From JBHPGW01 sp042569785 (lineage in GTDB: Bacteria > Planctomycetota > Phycisphaerae > Sedimentisphaerales > Anaerobacaceae): 13,552 bases of DNA. The notes under the pieces are model-generated. The model ran no database searches. It saw nothing but the letters and a program-made list of their open reading frames with translations, and was not told the DNA's origin. The position numbers were made by a program, and so were the translations under genes. Location of the stretch: the NCBI GenBank assembly GCA_042569785.1, contig JBHPGW010000067.1, forward strand, positions 1 to 13,552, in the 5' to 3' direction. Shown here piece after piece: positions 5,586 through 12,468 of this stretch; position 1 is the stretch's first letter, and each line of letters begins with the position of its first letter.

Positions 5586-6794
5586 ATGGCTAAAGAACTC
5601 AAAAAACAGGTTGATTCGCTAAAGCGAGGTGCCGTCGAGATATTCAGCGAGCCTGAACTGGTTGAAAAACTGGCCGCATCGGCTCAAAACTCCAATCCCT
5701 TGCGTATCAAATTGGGCCTGGACCCTACCAGCCCGGATATCCATCTGGGCCACACCGTGGTACTTAGGAAGATGCGCCAGTTCCAGGACCTTGGCCACAA
5801 GGCTGTTCTTATCATCGGCGATTACACCGCTCGCGTCGGCGACCCCACGGGCCAAAACTCTACCCGCCCGATTCTGACAGCCGAACAGATCGAGCAAAAC
5901 GCTAAGACATATTTCGAGCAGGCCGGCAAGATACTCGACACCTCCGAAGATAAGCTGGAAGTAAGCTATAACGGGCAGTGGTTCGAGAAAATGACACTGA
6001 TGGAACTAATCCAACTGGCCGGCAAAAAAACCGTCGCTCAAATGCTTCAGCGAGACAGCTTCAAGCAGCGACTGCAAAATGATGTCGATGTTTATACGCA
6101 TGAGTTTTTGTATCCCTTAATGCAGGGCTACGACTCGGTGATGATAAAAAGTGACGTCGAACTCGGCGGAACGGATCAGACGTTTAATAATCTCGTTGGC
6201 CGTGACATTCAACGAGCCTACGGACAGCAGCCGCAGATCGTAATTATCATGCCCATCCTTGTCGGCCTCGACGGCAAAGAAAAAATGAGCAAATCCAAGG
6301 GTAATTATATCGGCGTCACCGATGAGCCTAACGATATGTTCGGCAAAGTGATGAGTATCTCCGACGATATGATGGAAAATTACTTTACGCTCCTGACCGA
6401 TTTGCCCAGTAAAAAAATCGCTGAACTGATCGCCCCATCAAAGACCCACCCGAAAGAGGCTAAGGTTTTCTTAGGTAAGATGATCGTTTCGCAGTTTTAC
6501 GATGATGAAAAAGCGGGCCTTGCTGCTGCTGAGTTTGAGAATATTTTCGCCAAAAAGCAATTGCCCGATGATATGCCGGAAGTTGACTTGCCAGCCAAAG
6601 CGATAAGGGCAAGCAAATTGCTGCTGGCCTGTAAGCTGGTGGCCTCTGGCGGTGAAGGTAAAAGAATGATAAAGCAATCAGCGGTAACTATCGACGGCGA
6701 AAAGATCAACGACCCGAATATGGAAGTTATGCCCACAGATGGGATGGTTGTTCAAGTCGGTAAACGAAGATTCGCCAAATTAAAAGTTAAGTGA
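5586..6794 (+). CDS. tyrS: tyrosyl-tRNA synthetase
   Basis: Cytoplasmic class Ic synthetase that activates tyrosine with ATP and charges tRNA-Tyr. In the 402-aa product the HIGH signature reads HLGH (53-56) within LGLDPTSPDIHLGHTVVLRK. The ATP-loop KMSKS is exact (233-237). The tyrosine-pocket region includes GYDSVMIKSDVELGGTDQ (181-198). A C-terminal S4-type RNA-binding domain occupies about 338-402 and ends GKRRFAKLKVK. HIGH-KMSKS spacing and length fit the shorter-pocket bacterial TyrRS subgroup (TyrZ-like) rather than the E. coli type. Only a weak CTGAGA precedes the ATG, but this start gives the normal family N-terminus. It is divergent from the amidohydrolase gene and has its own promoter with a palindrome at the start point. 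The REP-like pair follows 29 bp downstream. Secure. Confidence 0.97.
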   Translation: MAKELKKQVDSLKRGAVEIFSEPELVEKLAASAQNSNPLRIKLGLDPTSPDIHLGHTVVLRKMRQFQDLGHKAVLIIGDYTARVGDPTGQNSTRPILTAEQIEQNAKTYFEQAGKILDTSEDKLEVSYNGQWFEKMTLMELIQLAGKKTVAQMLQRDSFKQRLQNDVDVYTHEFLYPLMQGYDSVMIKSDVELGGTDQTFNNLVGRDIQRAYGQQPQIVIIMPILVGLDGKEKMSKSKGNYIGVTDEPNDMFGKVMSISDDMMENYFTLLTDLPSKKIAELIAPSKTHPKEAKVFLGKMIVSQFYDDEKAGLAAAEFENIFAKKQLPDDMPEVDLPAKAIRASKLLLACKLVASGGEGKRMIKQSAVTIDGEKINDPNMEVMPTDGMVVQVGKRRFAKLKVK

Positions 6795-6823
6795 AAATTA
6801 TTGCGGAAAGTGTAAACTAACAC

Positions 6824-6889
6824 TGTCACCCCTGCGAAGGCAGGGGTCTATGGCTTGAAAACTGGATTCCCGCCTTCGCGGGAATGACA
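6824..6889. repeat. REP-like (BIME-type) inverted pair of hairpins
   Basis: Two 25-nt units in opposite orientation, beginning TGTCA (6824) and ending TGACA (6889). Unit 1 (6824-6848) folds as CCCCTGC-GAAG-GCAGGGG. Unit 2 (6865-6889) folds as ATTCCCGC-CTTC-GCGGGAAT. Put in the same orientation, the units differ at six positions, which form three base pairs, each changed on both sides. The element lies between tyrS and an unknown gene. It probably also weakens read-through or protects the tyrS mRNA 3' end. Extragenic REP-like families of this type are known in many bacteria and are often moved by a RAYT transposase, which is not in this window. Confidence 0.8.
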
Positions 6890-6925
6890 AATATTGTTTC
6901 CGCAACAGGTACTAAGGTAGTAATT

Positions 6926-7507
6926 ATGAATCTACCAAAATTAAATAATACCCAAAGATATGTCGGCTTGTATATTTTCGATTTCGGTGAGCATACAGGC
7001 GTTGGCTTTACCGCAGAAGAAGTCGCTGAACTATTGGAAAGCGAGAAGTACAAAGACTCAAAAGTCTACAAAATTCACAAGGCTTATCCTGACGGCAGGC
7101 TGGAATTAAAGGGCGTTAGGCCGGAAATCTTTCAACTTGAAATAGGGATGTTCTTCTACGCCTCTGATAATGATACTGCCAATAGTAACTTTAAAAAACT
7201 CACCGACCTGGCGATTAGAACAGCTCCCCCTTGCAGGGCGAAGGTCCACCTGGCCAAATACAGCGATGAAAAGTTCGTAACCGCGATCATTTACCCAGCC
7301 GAATATAACGACGAAATAAGCGATTGGCTGCTTGATAGTGATTATAAAACCACCGGCCAAGCTGAAGGTGGGTTCGACGCTGTCCAAAGATATTACGACG
7401 ACAAACCGCAACTCATCGAGACCCAGCAACTATTCAGCAACAGTGAATACCAAAGCAGAACTGGCGAGCAGTTACTTGCCAATCTCAAAACAGCAGTTCA
7501 AAGATAA
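6926..7507 (+). CDS. protein of unknown function (193 aa)
   Basis: Not recognised. From ATG 6926 the product is 193 aa, soluble, rich in charged and aromatic residues, with no signal peptide or membrane segment. It opens with MNLPKLNNTQRYVGLYIFDF and a segment FTAEEVAELLESEKYKD that looks like an amphipathic helix, followed by strand-like stretches (RLELKGV, FQLEIGMFFYAS, FVTAIIYPAEY). The frame is open further upstream to an ATG at 6884, but that start lies inside the second REP hairpin, so it is rejected. AAGGT (6914-6918) precedes 6926 at reasonable spacing. Its stop (TAA, 7505-7507) directly abuts the ATG of the next gene, implying translational coupling. Good coding character, function unknown. 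Confidence 0.72.
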   Translation: MNLPKLNNTQRYVGLYIFDFGEHTGVGFTAEEVAELLESEKYKDSKVYKIHKAYPDGRLELKGVRPEIFQLEIGMFFYASDNDTANSNFKKLTDLAIRTAPPCRAKVHLAKYSDEKFVTAIIYPAEYNDEISDWLLDSDYKTTGQAEGGFDAVQRYYDDKPQLIETQQLFSNSEYQSRTGEQLLANLKTAVQR

Positions 7508-7705
7508 ATGTATGGACCAAACAAAAGAACGTTCCTCGGTTCTTTAGCAGGGGTAATCCTTTCACTCTTCGGCAAATCTTCTACCAAATCAACGCCCGCC
7601 GATTGGAAAAAGGCAGAATTCAAAACCAGTACTCAAGGCATGGCAATAAGGTTCACAGAAAAACTGCGCCAGATTTTTCGGTTCAGGTGGATTAGAAAAC
7701 ATTAG
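7508..7705 (+). CDS. small protein with N-terminal Tat-like or membrane segment (65 aa)
   Basis: Not recognised. The 65-aa product begins with NKRTFLGSLAGVILSLFG, a basic stretch followed by a hydrophobic helix. K-R-T-F-L resembles a Tat signal with the first Arg replaced by Lys, or a simple membrane anchor. The rest is short and basic, ending FRFRWIRKH. The ATG follows the upstream stop with no gap, so it is probably made together with the 193-aa protein, and the two may interact. No terminator follows. It could be a small exported or membrane-attached partner. A truncated remnant of a longer Tat-exported protein is the main alternative. Confidence 0.55.
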   Translation: MYGPNKRTFLGSLAGVILSLFGKSSTKSTPADWKKAEFKTSTQGMAIRFTEKLRQIFRFRWIRKH

Positions 7706-7762
7706 TGTTAATTATTTAAACTCACCGTTTTGTTTACCGTCATATAAAGTAGGACAGGTTGG

Positions 7763-7915
7763 TTGTTTGAGTTAGAGGAGGGACAGCCCGGCACTGTTTT
7801 ACACGGTAAAGCAGGGCAGGTCAAAGTAGCCATGTGGATTATCGCGGTTTTGTCAACTTTGTTTTTGACGGTGGATAAGCTGGGCGGTATAATCGAATGG
7901 CTAAAAAGTATTTGA
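7763..7915 (+). CDS. possible small membrane protein (50 aa, TTG start; or 27 aa from ATG 7832)
   Basis: The frame is open from 7748 to the TGA at 7913-7915. Possible starts are TTG 7763, with AGGACAGG 4-11 nt upstream, or ATG 7832 without a clear ribosome binding site. The longer product has an acidic, gene-like N-terminus (FELEEGQPGTVLHGKAGQ), then a single hydrophobic segment WIIAVLSTLFLTV, then LGGIIEWLKSI. The composition looks coding. However, 55 open codons are not improbable by chance, and the strong promoter at 7865-7893 lies inside the frame. It may be a third member of the unknown cluster, a remnant, or fortuitous. Confidence 0.35.
   Translation: MFELEEGQPGTVLHGKAGQVKVAMWIIAVLSTLFLTVDKLGGIIEWLKSI
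7865..7893 (+). promoter_or_regulatory. strong sigma70-type promoter for the 7941 gene
   Basis: TTGACG (7865-7870), a 17-bp spacer, then TATAAT (7888-7893): 11 of 12 consensus positions at ideal spacing. The predicted start near 7900 gives a leader of about 40 nt containing AAAGGAG. It should drive the propeller and PEBP genes as one transcript. Confidence 0.7.
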
Positions 7916-7940
7916 AAATTTTGTTAAAGGAGAAGGTACG

Positions 7941-9365
7941 ATGTTGAAAAAAACACATATTAATCTGTTTGTTAGCTTGGTCATTTTGTTGGTTTTAACC
8001 TGTTCGATCTCAGCGGTGCCGAGTGAAGTTACCAAAAAGACCATACCGTATGAGTCGCTCGAAAAGTCGATAGAGGCTGAACTGTTCGATCCCGAGTTTG
8101 TACGCGGAGACTGCAGCTATACGGCATTGATAGCTGCTTCGAATGGCAAAATCTATTTTTCGATCGGAACGCATAACACCGATTACGCTTCGCGTTTTTA
8201 CAGTTTCGATCCAAAGACAAATAAGATAACCGAGATCGCCAGGATGGACGAAGTGCTCGGCGAAGATATTCAAAAGCAGTATTCGCACGGCAAGATCCAT
8301 ACACGCATGTTCGAGCATAAGGGCAGGATATGGTTCGCGACACATACCGCTTACTACGATGAGGATCTGCCGGGCACCGATGTCGTCAAAAAACAAACCG
8401 CTTACCAGGGCGGGCACTTTATGAATTACGACATTGAGACGGGGAAATTCACCGACCTTGCGCAGATATTCCCGAACGAGGGCATCATCACACTGACGAT
8501 GGACAAGGAAAATGAAATTCTGTACGGCCTGACCTGGCCTTCAGCCTTACTTGTAACCTACGATATAAAAAATAAGGACATTCGCTACTGGGGCGCTGTG
8601 CAGGAAAGAGGTGAATGGGGGCATCACGGCAACGAATGGGATATGGTTTGCCGAACGTTAGGGATCGATCCTGACGGTTATGTTTACGGCTCAACCATGT
8701 TCGGACGCGTTTGGAAATATGACCCCGCTAAGCCCAGACGAGTCGGTTATATCGATGGTCTTGATTTGTGCAGGGTGCCTTTCTCGCAATCTTCGGCTGA
8801 GACGCTCAAAGGTGATTTTAGAAACAACTGGCGGACGATCGAATGGAACGAAAAAACCAAAAGTTTCTGGGGACTGCACTTCGAGACGACAACTTTATTC
8901 GAGTTCGTGCCGGAAGCTAACTATGTAAGAGCGGTTACTCAATTAAGTCACCCTGATTATGTCGGCATGCCGAGAAACCCTGAGATCAGTCAGCTTGGCT
9001 TTACCGTAGGCCCGAAAAATACCATTTTCTATCTCGCTCATGGCCCTGCGATCGAGATCAAGGGTAGAGAAAAGGTCCGCTCGTCATTGAATCTTATCAC
9101 CTATGAGATCGACAAGGCCAAGTACACCAATCATGGTGCGATATTCTCAGCGGATAAACGCAGAGTATTCTTCTGCGAAAGTATAGCCATCGGTACCGAC
9201 GATCATATTTACTCGGTCGCTTGGGTCGAAGTTACTGACCCTGCCAAGGCAAAATCGCTGGAGGACGCCCGAGCAGACGGCACGCCTGCTGAGACCAAAG
9301 AAGCGGTCTACGAAATGATGCTGATCCGATTACCAAAATCCAAGAGTTTTATAAAAAAGAAATAG
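7941..9365 (+). CDS. secreted beta-propeller-like protein (474 aa)
   Basis: The N-terminus is a Sec signal peptide: KK at 3-4, a hydrophobic core about 8-22, and likely cleavage after SISA (22-25). The mature part shows repeated strand-rich units alternating a G-x-[IV]-[YW]-F/G core with a Y/F-D-x-x-[TN] turn: GKIYFSIGTHN...YSFDPKTNKI, GRIWFATHT...NYDIETGKFTDL, ILYGLTWPSALLVTYDIKNK, GYVYGSTMFGRVWKYDP, FWGLHFETTTLFEFVP, IFYLAHG, HIYSVAWVEV. This is the look of a six- to eight-bladed propeller of the SMP-30/Kelch/quinoprotein-like kind. I cannot assign an enzyme activity. It probably acts in the periplasm. AAAGGAG lies 8 nt before the ATG. The PEBP gene follows after 11 bp, so the two form an operon. 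Fold is inferred from motif repetition. Confidence 0.75.
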   Translation: MLKKTHINLFVSLVILLVLTCSISAVPSEVTKKTIPYESLEKSIEAELFDPEFVRGDCSYTALIAASNGKIYFSIGTHNTDYASRFYSFDPKTNKITEIARMDEVLGEDIQKQYSHGKIHTRMFEHKGRIWFATHTAYYDEDLPGTDVVKKQTAYQGGHFMNYDIETGKFTDLAQIFPNEGIITLTMDKENEILYGLTWPSALLVTYDIKNKDIRYWGAVQERGEWGHHGNEWDMVCRTLGIDPDGYVYGSTMFGRVWKYDPAKPRRVGYIDGLDLCRVPFSQSSAETLKGDFRNNWRTIEWNEKTKSFWGLHFETTTLFEFVPEANYVRAVTQLSHPDYVGMPRNPEISQLGFTVGPKNTIFYLAHGPAIEIKGREKVRSSLNLITYEIDKAKYTNHGAIFSADKRRVFFCESIAIGTDDHIYSVAWVEVTDPAKAKSLEDARADGTPAETKEAVYEMMLIRLPKSKSFIKKK

Positions 9366-9376
9366 GGGACAAAAAA

Positions 9377-9838
9377 ATGGATATTAAAATTAGCAGTTCG
9401 GCTTTTACCGAAGGCGGCATGATACCGTCGAAATATACCTGTGACGGTAAGGATATGTCGCCGGCTTTGAGTTGGCAGGGCGTTCCACAGGAGACAAAGA
9501 GCATCGCTCTTATATGCGACGACCCTGATGCTCCAATGGGGACCTTTGTACACTGGGTTTTGTTCAACTTACCCGCTGATACTACACAGCTACCGGAGAA
9601 CTATCCCGAAGATGAGACGCTTGATAACGGCGCCCGGCAGGGGATCACCGATTTCGGCAAGACAGGCTACGGCGGGCCATGTCCGCCAAGCGGGACGCAC
9701 AGATATTTCTTCAAGATTTACGCTCTGGATACCGTGATCGATATGGTCAGCCTGGTTGACAAGCCCAAACTGCTCGAAGCGATGGACGGTCACATCCTCG
9801 CACAGGGGCAGCTGATGGGCAGATACAAAAGGCATTAG
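9377..9838 (+). CDS. YbhB/YbcL family PEBP (Raf kinase inhibitor-like) protein
   Basis: 153-aa member of the phosphatidylethanolamine-binding protein family. Both family signatures are intact: DPDAPMGTFVHWVLFNLP (49-66) and GPCPPSGTHRYFFKIYALD (100-118), which together form the anion/ligand pocket. N-terminus SSSAFTEGGMIPSKYTCDG is typical of the bacterial YbhB/YbcL branch, whose cellular role is still poorly defined. No signal peptide, so cytoplasmic. GGGGAC precedes the ATG, 11 bp after the propeller stop, so it is the second gene of that operon. Its stop overlaps the convergent FHA-GAF gene by 4 bp, and there is no terminator between them. Confidence 0.94.
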   Translation: MDIKISSSAFTEGGMIPSKYTCDGKDMSPALSWQGVPQETKSIALICDDPDAPMGTFVHWVLFNLPADTTQLPENYPEDETLDNGARQGITDFGKTGYGGPCPPSGTHRYFFKIYALDTVIDMVSLVDKPKLLEAMDGHILAQGQLMGRYKRH

Positions 9839-10731
9839 AAGTTCTTTATTATGGCAGCGGTGTGGATCGCGAGCAGCATCATATAGTCGAGGTCGCCCAT
9901 ATTATAGCTTGTATGTGCCATATCGTTGTCAATATACAGGACACCGAAACATCCGCTTTCGCCTATAATCGGGGCGATAATTACAGAGTGTATTTTTTGC
10001 TTCGGGCTTATCTGAGGCGGAATTCGCGGCATTAGTAAGAACTTGCCGGAATCAACGACCTGATTAATCTTTTCATTAAGTTCGATCTGGCTCAATTCCA
10101 CTGCCGAGCCGTCTCTCCTTTTGCCTGCATGACAGGACGTAGGCCCGGTCGGCTGATCTCGCAAGGCGGACCATACATGATAGCAGTTAAATTGTTTCGC
10201 CGCGATAGTCAACAATGTCTTAAGCACTTCGTCGAGACTATCAGCTCTGCAGATCGCCTCGGTAGCCTGTACAAAATCTTTTGCCCTGTTAGCAGGCAGT
10301 TTTATATCGGGAGCATTCCTGGCAGTTATTTTTCTAACGATAATCTGAAGCCCGGCTGTCGCAGGCGACATTGTATCCTCGAAGTTATGCGAGGATGTAG
10401 TCAGGGTGTCTTCCAGGTGGATCGCTTCTTCGGTTTCCGTGCCGGCTTCGAGATCGATCTCAATTACAAAATCATTTATTCGCAATTTGTCACCGGTCTT
10501 AATTTCCGATTTGTGGACAGCTTCGTCATTAAGATATGTTTTATTTGCCGAATCCAGGTCTTCGACCATCCACTTTCCATCCTGCGTACTGAAGATCACC
10601 GCATGATGTCTCGATACCATCTTATCGGGCAGGAAAACCTGACTGTCGGCGTGTCTGCCGATATGGACAGGACCGTTGATGAATTGCAACTCTTTTAGAG
10701 TACGCCCATTTTGTTTTACGACCAAATGCAT
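9835..10731 (-). CDS. FHA-GAF domain signalling protein
   Basis: 298-aa soluble protein. An N-terminal FHA domain (about 1-95) carries the phosphothreonine-binding signature: IGR at 24-26, SRHHA at 40-44, and DLDSANKTYLND (58-69), with the conserved N. A charged linker rich in Glu and Thr (about 96-125, including LEDTLTTSSHNFEDTM) contains threonines that could be phosphorylated and bound by an FHA domain. A C-terminal GAF-like domain (about 150-298) ends in the typical VIIAPIIGESGCFGVLYIDND strand-turn-strand and a final helix. FHA-GAF proteins usually couple Ser/Thr kinase signals to other outputs. No kinase, cyclase or phosphatase domain is attached here. GGAG lies upstream of the ATG, and transcription is from the promoter at 10781-10809. 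It ends convergent with, and overlapping, the PEBP gene. Confidence 0.88.
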   Translation of the reverse strand: MHLVVKQNGRTLKELQFINGPVHIGRHADSQVFLPDKMVSRHHAVIFSTQDGKWMVEDLDSANKTYLNDEAVHKSEIKTGDKLRINDFVIEIDLEAGTETEEAIHLEDTLTTSSHNFEDTMSPATAGLQIIVRKITARNAPDIKLPANRAKDFVQATEAICRADSLDEVLKTLLTIAAKQFNCYHVWSALRDQPTGPTSCHAGKRRDGSAVELSQIELNEKINQVVDSGKFLLMPRIPPQISPKQKIHSVIIAPIIGESGCFGVLYIDNDMAHTSYNMGDLDYMMLLAIHTAAIIKNF

Positions 10732-10780
10732 CTTTCTTTTCTCCGCACATACATTTGGATTAAACAGCCTTTACACCTTT

Positions 10781-10809
10781 ATTATGACGAATTTACCACG
10801 ATTTGTCAA
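10781..10809 (-). promoter_or_regulatory. strong sigma70-type promoter of the FHA-GAF gene
   Basis: Minus strand: perfect TTGACA (10809-10804), 17-bp spacer, CATAAT (10786-10781), 11 of 12 consensus positions. The predicted start near 10774 leaves about 43 nt of leader before the ATG at 10731. Confidence 0.75.
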
Positions 10810-10855
10810 GAGATTTTTGTTCTGGCCAATGCTTTATTGCTTTGGTGAAAATTTT

Positions 10856-11173
10856 ATGTTAATTGGCATGAATCTTTTCAATGATATCAATTTTGTGCTG
10901 CGTGGAGGCGGACTGTTTTTAGAGGATGATCCGGCTATTTTCTTTGAGCATGTAGGTAAAGTCGCTGACATTGCCCCGGCCGGTGGTGACGATGTGGTTG
11001 ATCACCTCGACCTGGCGGCGTTGGTTGATGCCTGGCTTGCGACCGCTCAGCCACAATCGCCTAACTGGAACCCGAACTGCGATATAGCCCCATATTATAA
11101 GCCTGATGGCAGGGTCAATCTGCTCGATTTCGCGATGCTCACCAAATATTGGCTGTACAACACTTCACTGTAA
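10856..11173 (+). pseudogene. orphan dockerin-like C-terminal tail (probable gene fragment)
   Basis: About 105 aa from ATG 10856. The last 70 residues hold two dockerin-like calcium-loop/helix repeats: DIAPAGGDDVVDHLDLAAL...AWL and DIAPYYKPDGRVNLLDFAML...YWL. Such pairs normally end large secreted hydrolases or adhesins in Phycisphaerae. Here there is no signal peptide, no catalytic domain and only about 35 unconvincing residues before the repeats. The frame is open upstream to 10676, but that part lies across the FHA-GAF promoter and antisense to its 5' end, so it is not credible coding sequence. The ribosome binding site is weak (GGTGA, 10844-10848). It is best read as the surviving 3' end of a deleted secreted-protein gene, or less likely a small stand-alone tail protein. 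It is convergent with the amidohydrolase gene, 7 bp apart. Confidence 0.6.
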
Positions 11174-11180
11174 AAAATTA

Positions 11181-12467
11181 TTATAAGCCCAGGTTGTAGA
11201 ATTTGTTTGGGTTGGCGAAGAGCCAGTCGTAGGCTATCTGTTTTGCTTCGGCTTCTGTAATGTATTCGATATCTGCCATATCCGCAAGAGCGATAGCTAT
11301 ATTGTCCTTGGCGATCGAGGCGTGAGCCCATGCTCGGTCGGCAAATCCGCTGAAATCCGAACCATACCCGTGTATCTTGCCGTGTGGTACGCTACTGACC
11401 ACCTGCTTGAACATATTCTGGCAATAGACAGGATCGAGCATATTGGCCCAGCAGAAATCGATCGCTGCATTAGGATAGTTTTTCGCCAGGAAGAGTATTT
11501 CGCCGCTATAGGGCCAGTTCGCGTGAAACAGATCGAATCGCACGTCACGGTACGTATCAATAATTTCCGTAAGCCCGATGGCGTTGGCTCTGACTATATC
11601 ATTTCGCATTTCTGCCAGATGTCCTGTATGGATCTGAATCGGCAGTTCCATCTCACGGGCCGTTTGTATGGCTTGATGGAACAGGTAATCACTTAATGGT
11701 TTTAACTGTTCACAGTCGCATTGATCCCCGGACATTATCATGTTAAAGGTTTTTTCGGCTTTGGCTTTGTCGGGCGCATCGTATTTAAGGGTGCGTACAT
11801 AGGCGCTCGCGTTTTTAAAGGCTACTATTCCAAATCGTTTATAAGCCTCGAATAATTCTTTACAGATGTTAACATATTCATCCAGGGTACTTACCGTTTT
11901 GCCGATGGTACCCGCTATTTTCTGAATAGTATCATGGTCACATACCTCAGTAAAAGGTGTCAGGTGGACTACTAATCGCCCGCGAGGTGTAATTTTTAAT
12001 GTTCCGTCAACAACTTGCTTTATCTCGTCGATCTCACCTACAACATCTTCGAGCCGAACTACGATATTGGCCTGGTCAAGGATGTCCTCGAAGACCTTTT
12101 CATCATCAAGCCTGAGCGGGTTAGATTCGACCCGCTTTAAAGCATCAAGGGTTAACTCTTCTATGCCATAGAACTTTTTCAGTGCAAGTTTTGTAACCTG
12201 TGCACAACCTGTGTGACAGGTTCGCTTCCAGGCCTTTTCAAATACAGGCCATCGCTGCTCTATCCCAAGGGAAGTATCCTTGATGATCTCTATTTCAGAA
12301 TCCGAAGATGCGCTGTGCAGATCGTCCAGCAGGTAATCTTCGGTCAAAATACTCATCGGGTCGGTGTATTTGGGCCCGCAAACCCTGCTGTGGTCGTGGC
12401 AGTCGATCAGCGGAACCGTTTCGAGGTAGGCACGAAGTTCAGGAAAGTATTTCGAGTTACTTTTCAT
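11181..12467 (-). CDS. amidohydrolase-superfamily enzyme, uronate-isomerase-like, coupled to lysA
   Basis: 428-aa cytoplasmic TIM-barrel metalloenzyme of the amidohydrolase superfamily. The whole expected active site is visible: HxH in IDCHDHSR (H24, H26), a barrel Lys in VAFKNASAY (K218), H280 in QIHTGHL, H315 in LFHANWP, and D371 in GYGSDFSG. The long N-terminal helical insertion (about 60-150) and overall layout recall glucuronate isomerase and amidohydrolase_2 relatives that act on sugar acids or aromatic acids. The actual substrate is not predictable. The ATG starts 1 nt after the lysA stop (TGATATG), so it is translationally coupled to lysA and lacks its own clear ribosome binding site. 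The product ends NKFYNLGL at a complete C-terminus. Confidence 0.86.
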   Translation of the reverse strand: MKSNSKYFPELRAYLETVPLIDCHDHSRVCGPKYTDPMSILTEDYLLDDLHSASSDSEIEIIKDTSLGIEQRWPVFEKAWKRTCHTGCAQVTKLALKKFYGIEELTLDALKRVESNPLRLDDEKVFEDILDQANIVVRLEDVVGEIDEIKQVVDGTLKITPRGRLVVHLTPFTEVCDHDTIQKIAGTIGKTVSTLDEYVNICKELFEAYKRFGIVAFKNASAYVRTLKYDAPDKAKAEKTFNMIMSGDQCDCEQLKPLSDYLFHQAIQTAREMELPIQIHTGHLAEMRNDIVRANAIGLTEIIDTYRDVRFDLFHANWPYSGEILFLAKNYPNAAIDFCWANMLDPVYCQNMFKQVVSSVPHGKIHGYGSDFSGFADRAWAHASIAKDNIAIALADMADIEYITEAEAKQIAYDWLFANPNKFYNLGL

Positions 12468-12468
12468 A

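Noticed and set aside
6884..6925. Upstream start (ATG 6884) for the 193-aa unknown protein
   Set aside because: This ATG lies inside the second REP hairpin. ATG 6926 has AAGGT upstream and begins the sequence that looks coding.
7941..8010. Lipoprotein signal on the propeller protein (VLTC)
   Set aside because: Thr before the Cys does not fit the lipobox. A SPase I site after SISA is more likely.
10676..10855. Longer N-terminus for the dockerin-tail ORF
   Set aside because: It is antisense to the FHA-GAF start and crosses that gene's TTGACA-17-CATAAT promoter. The translated residues have no coding character.
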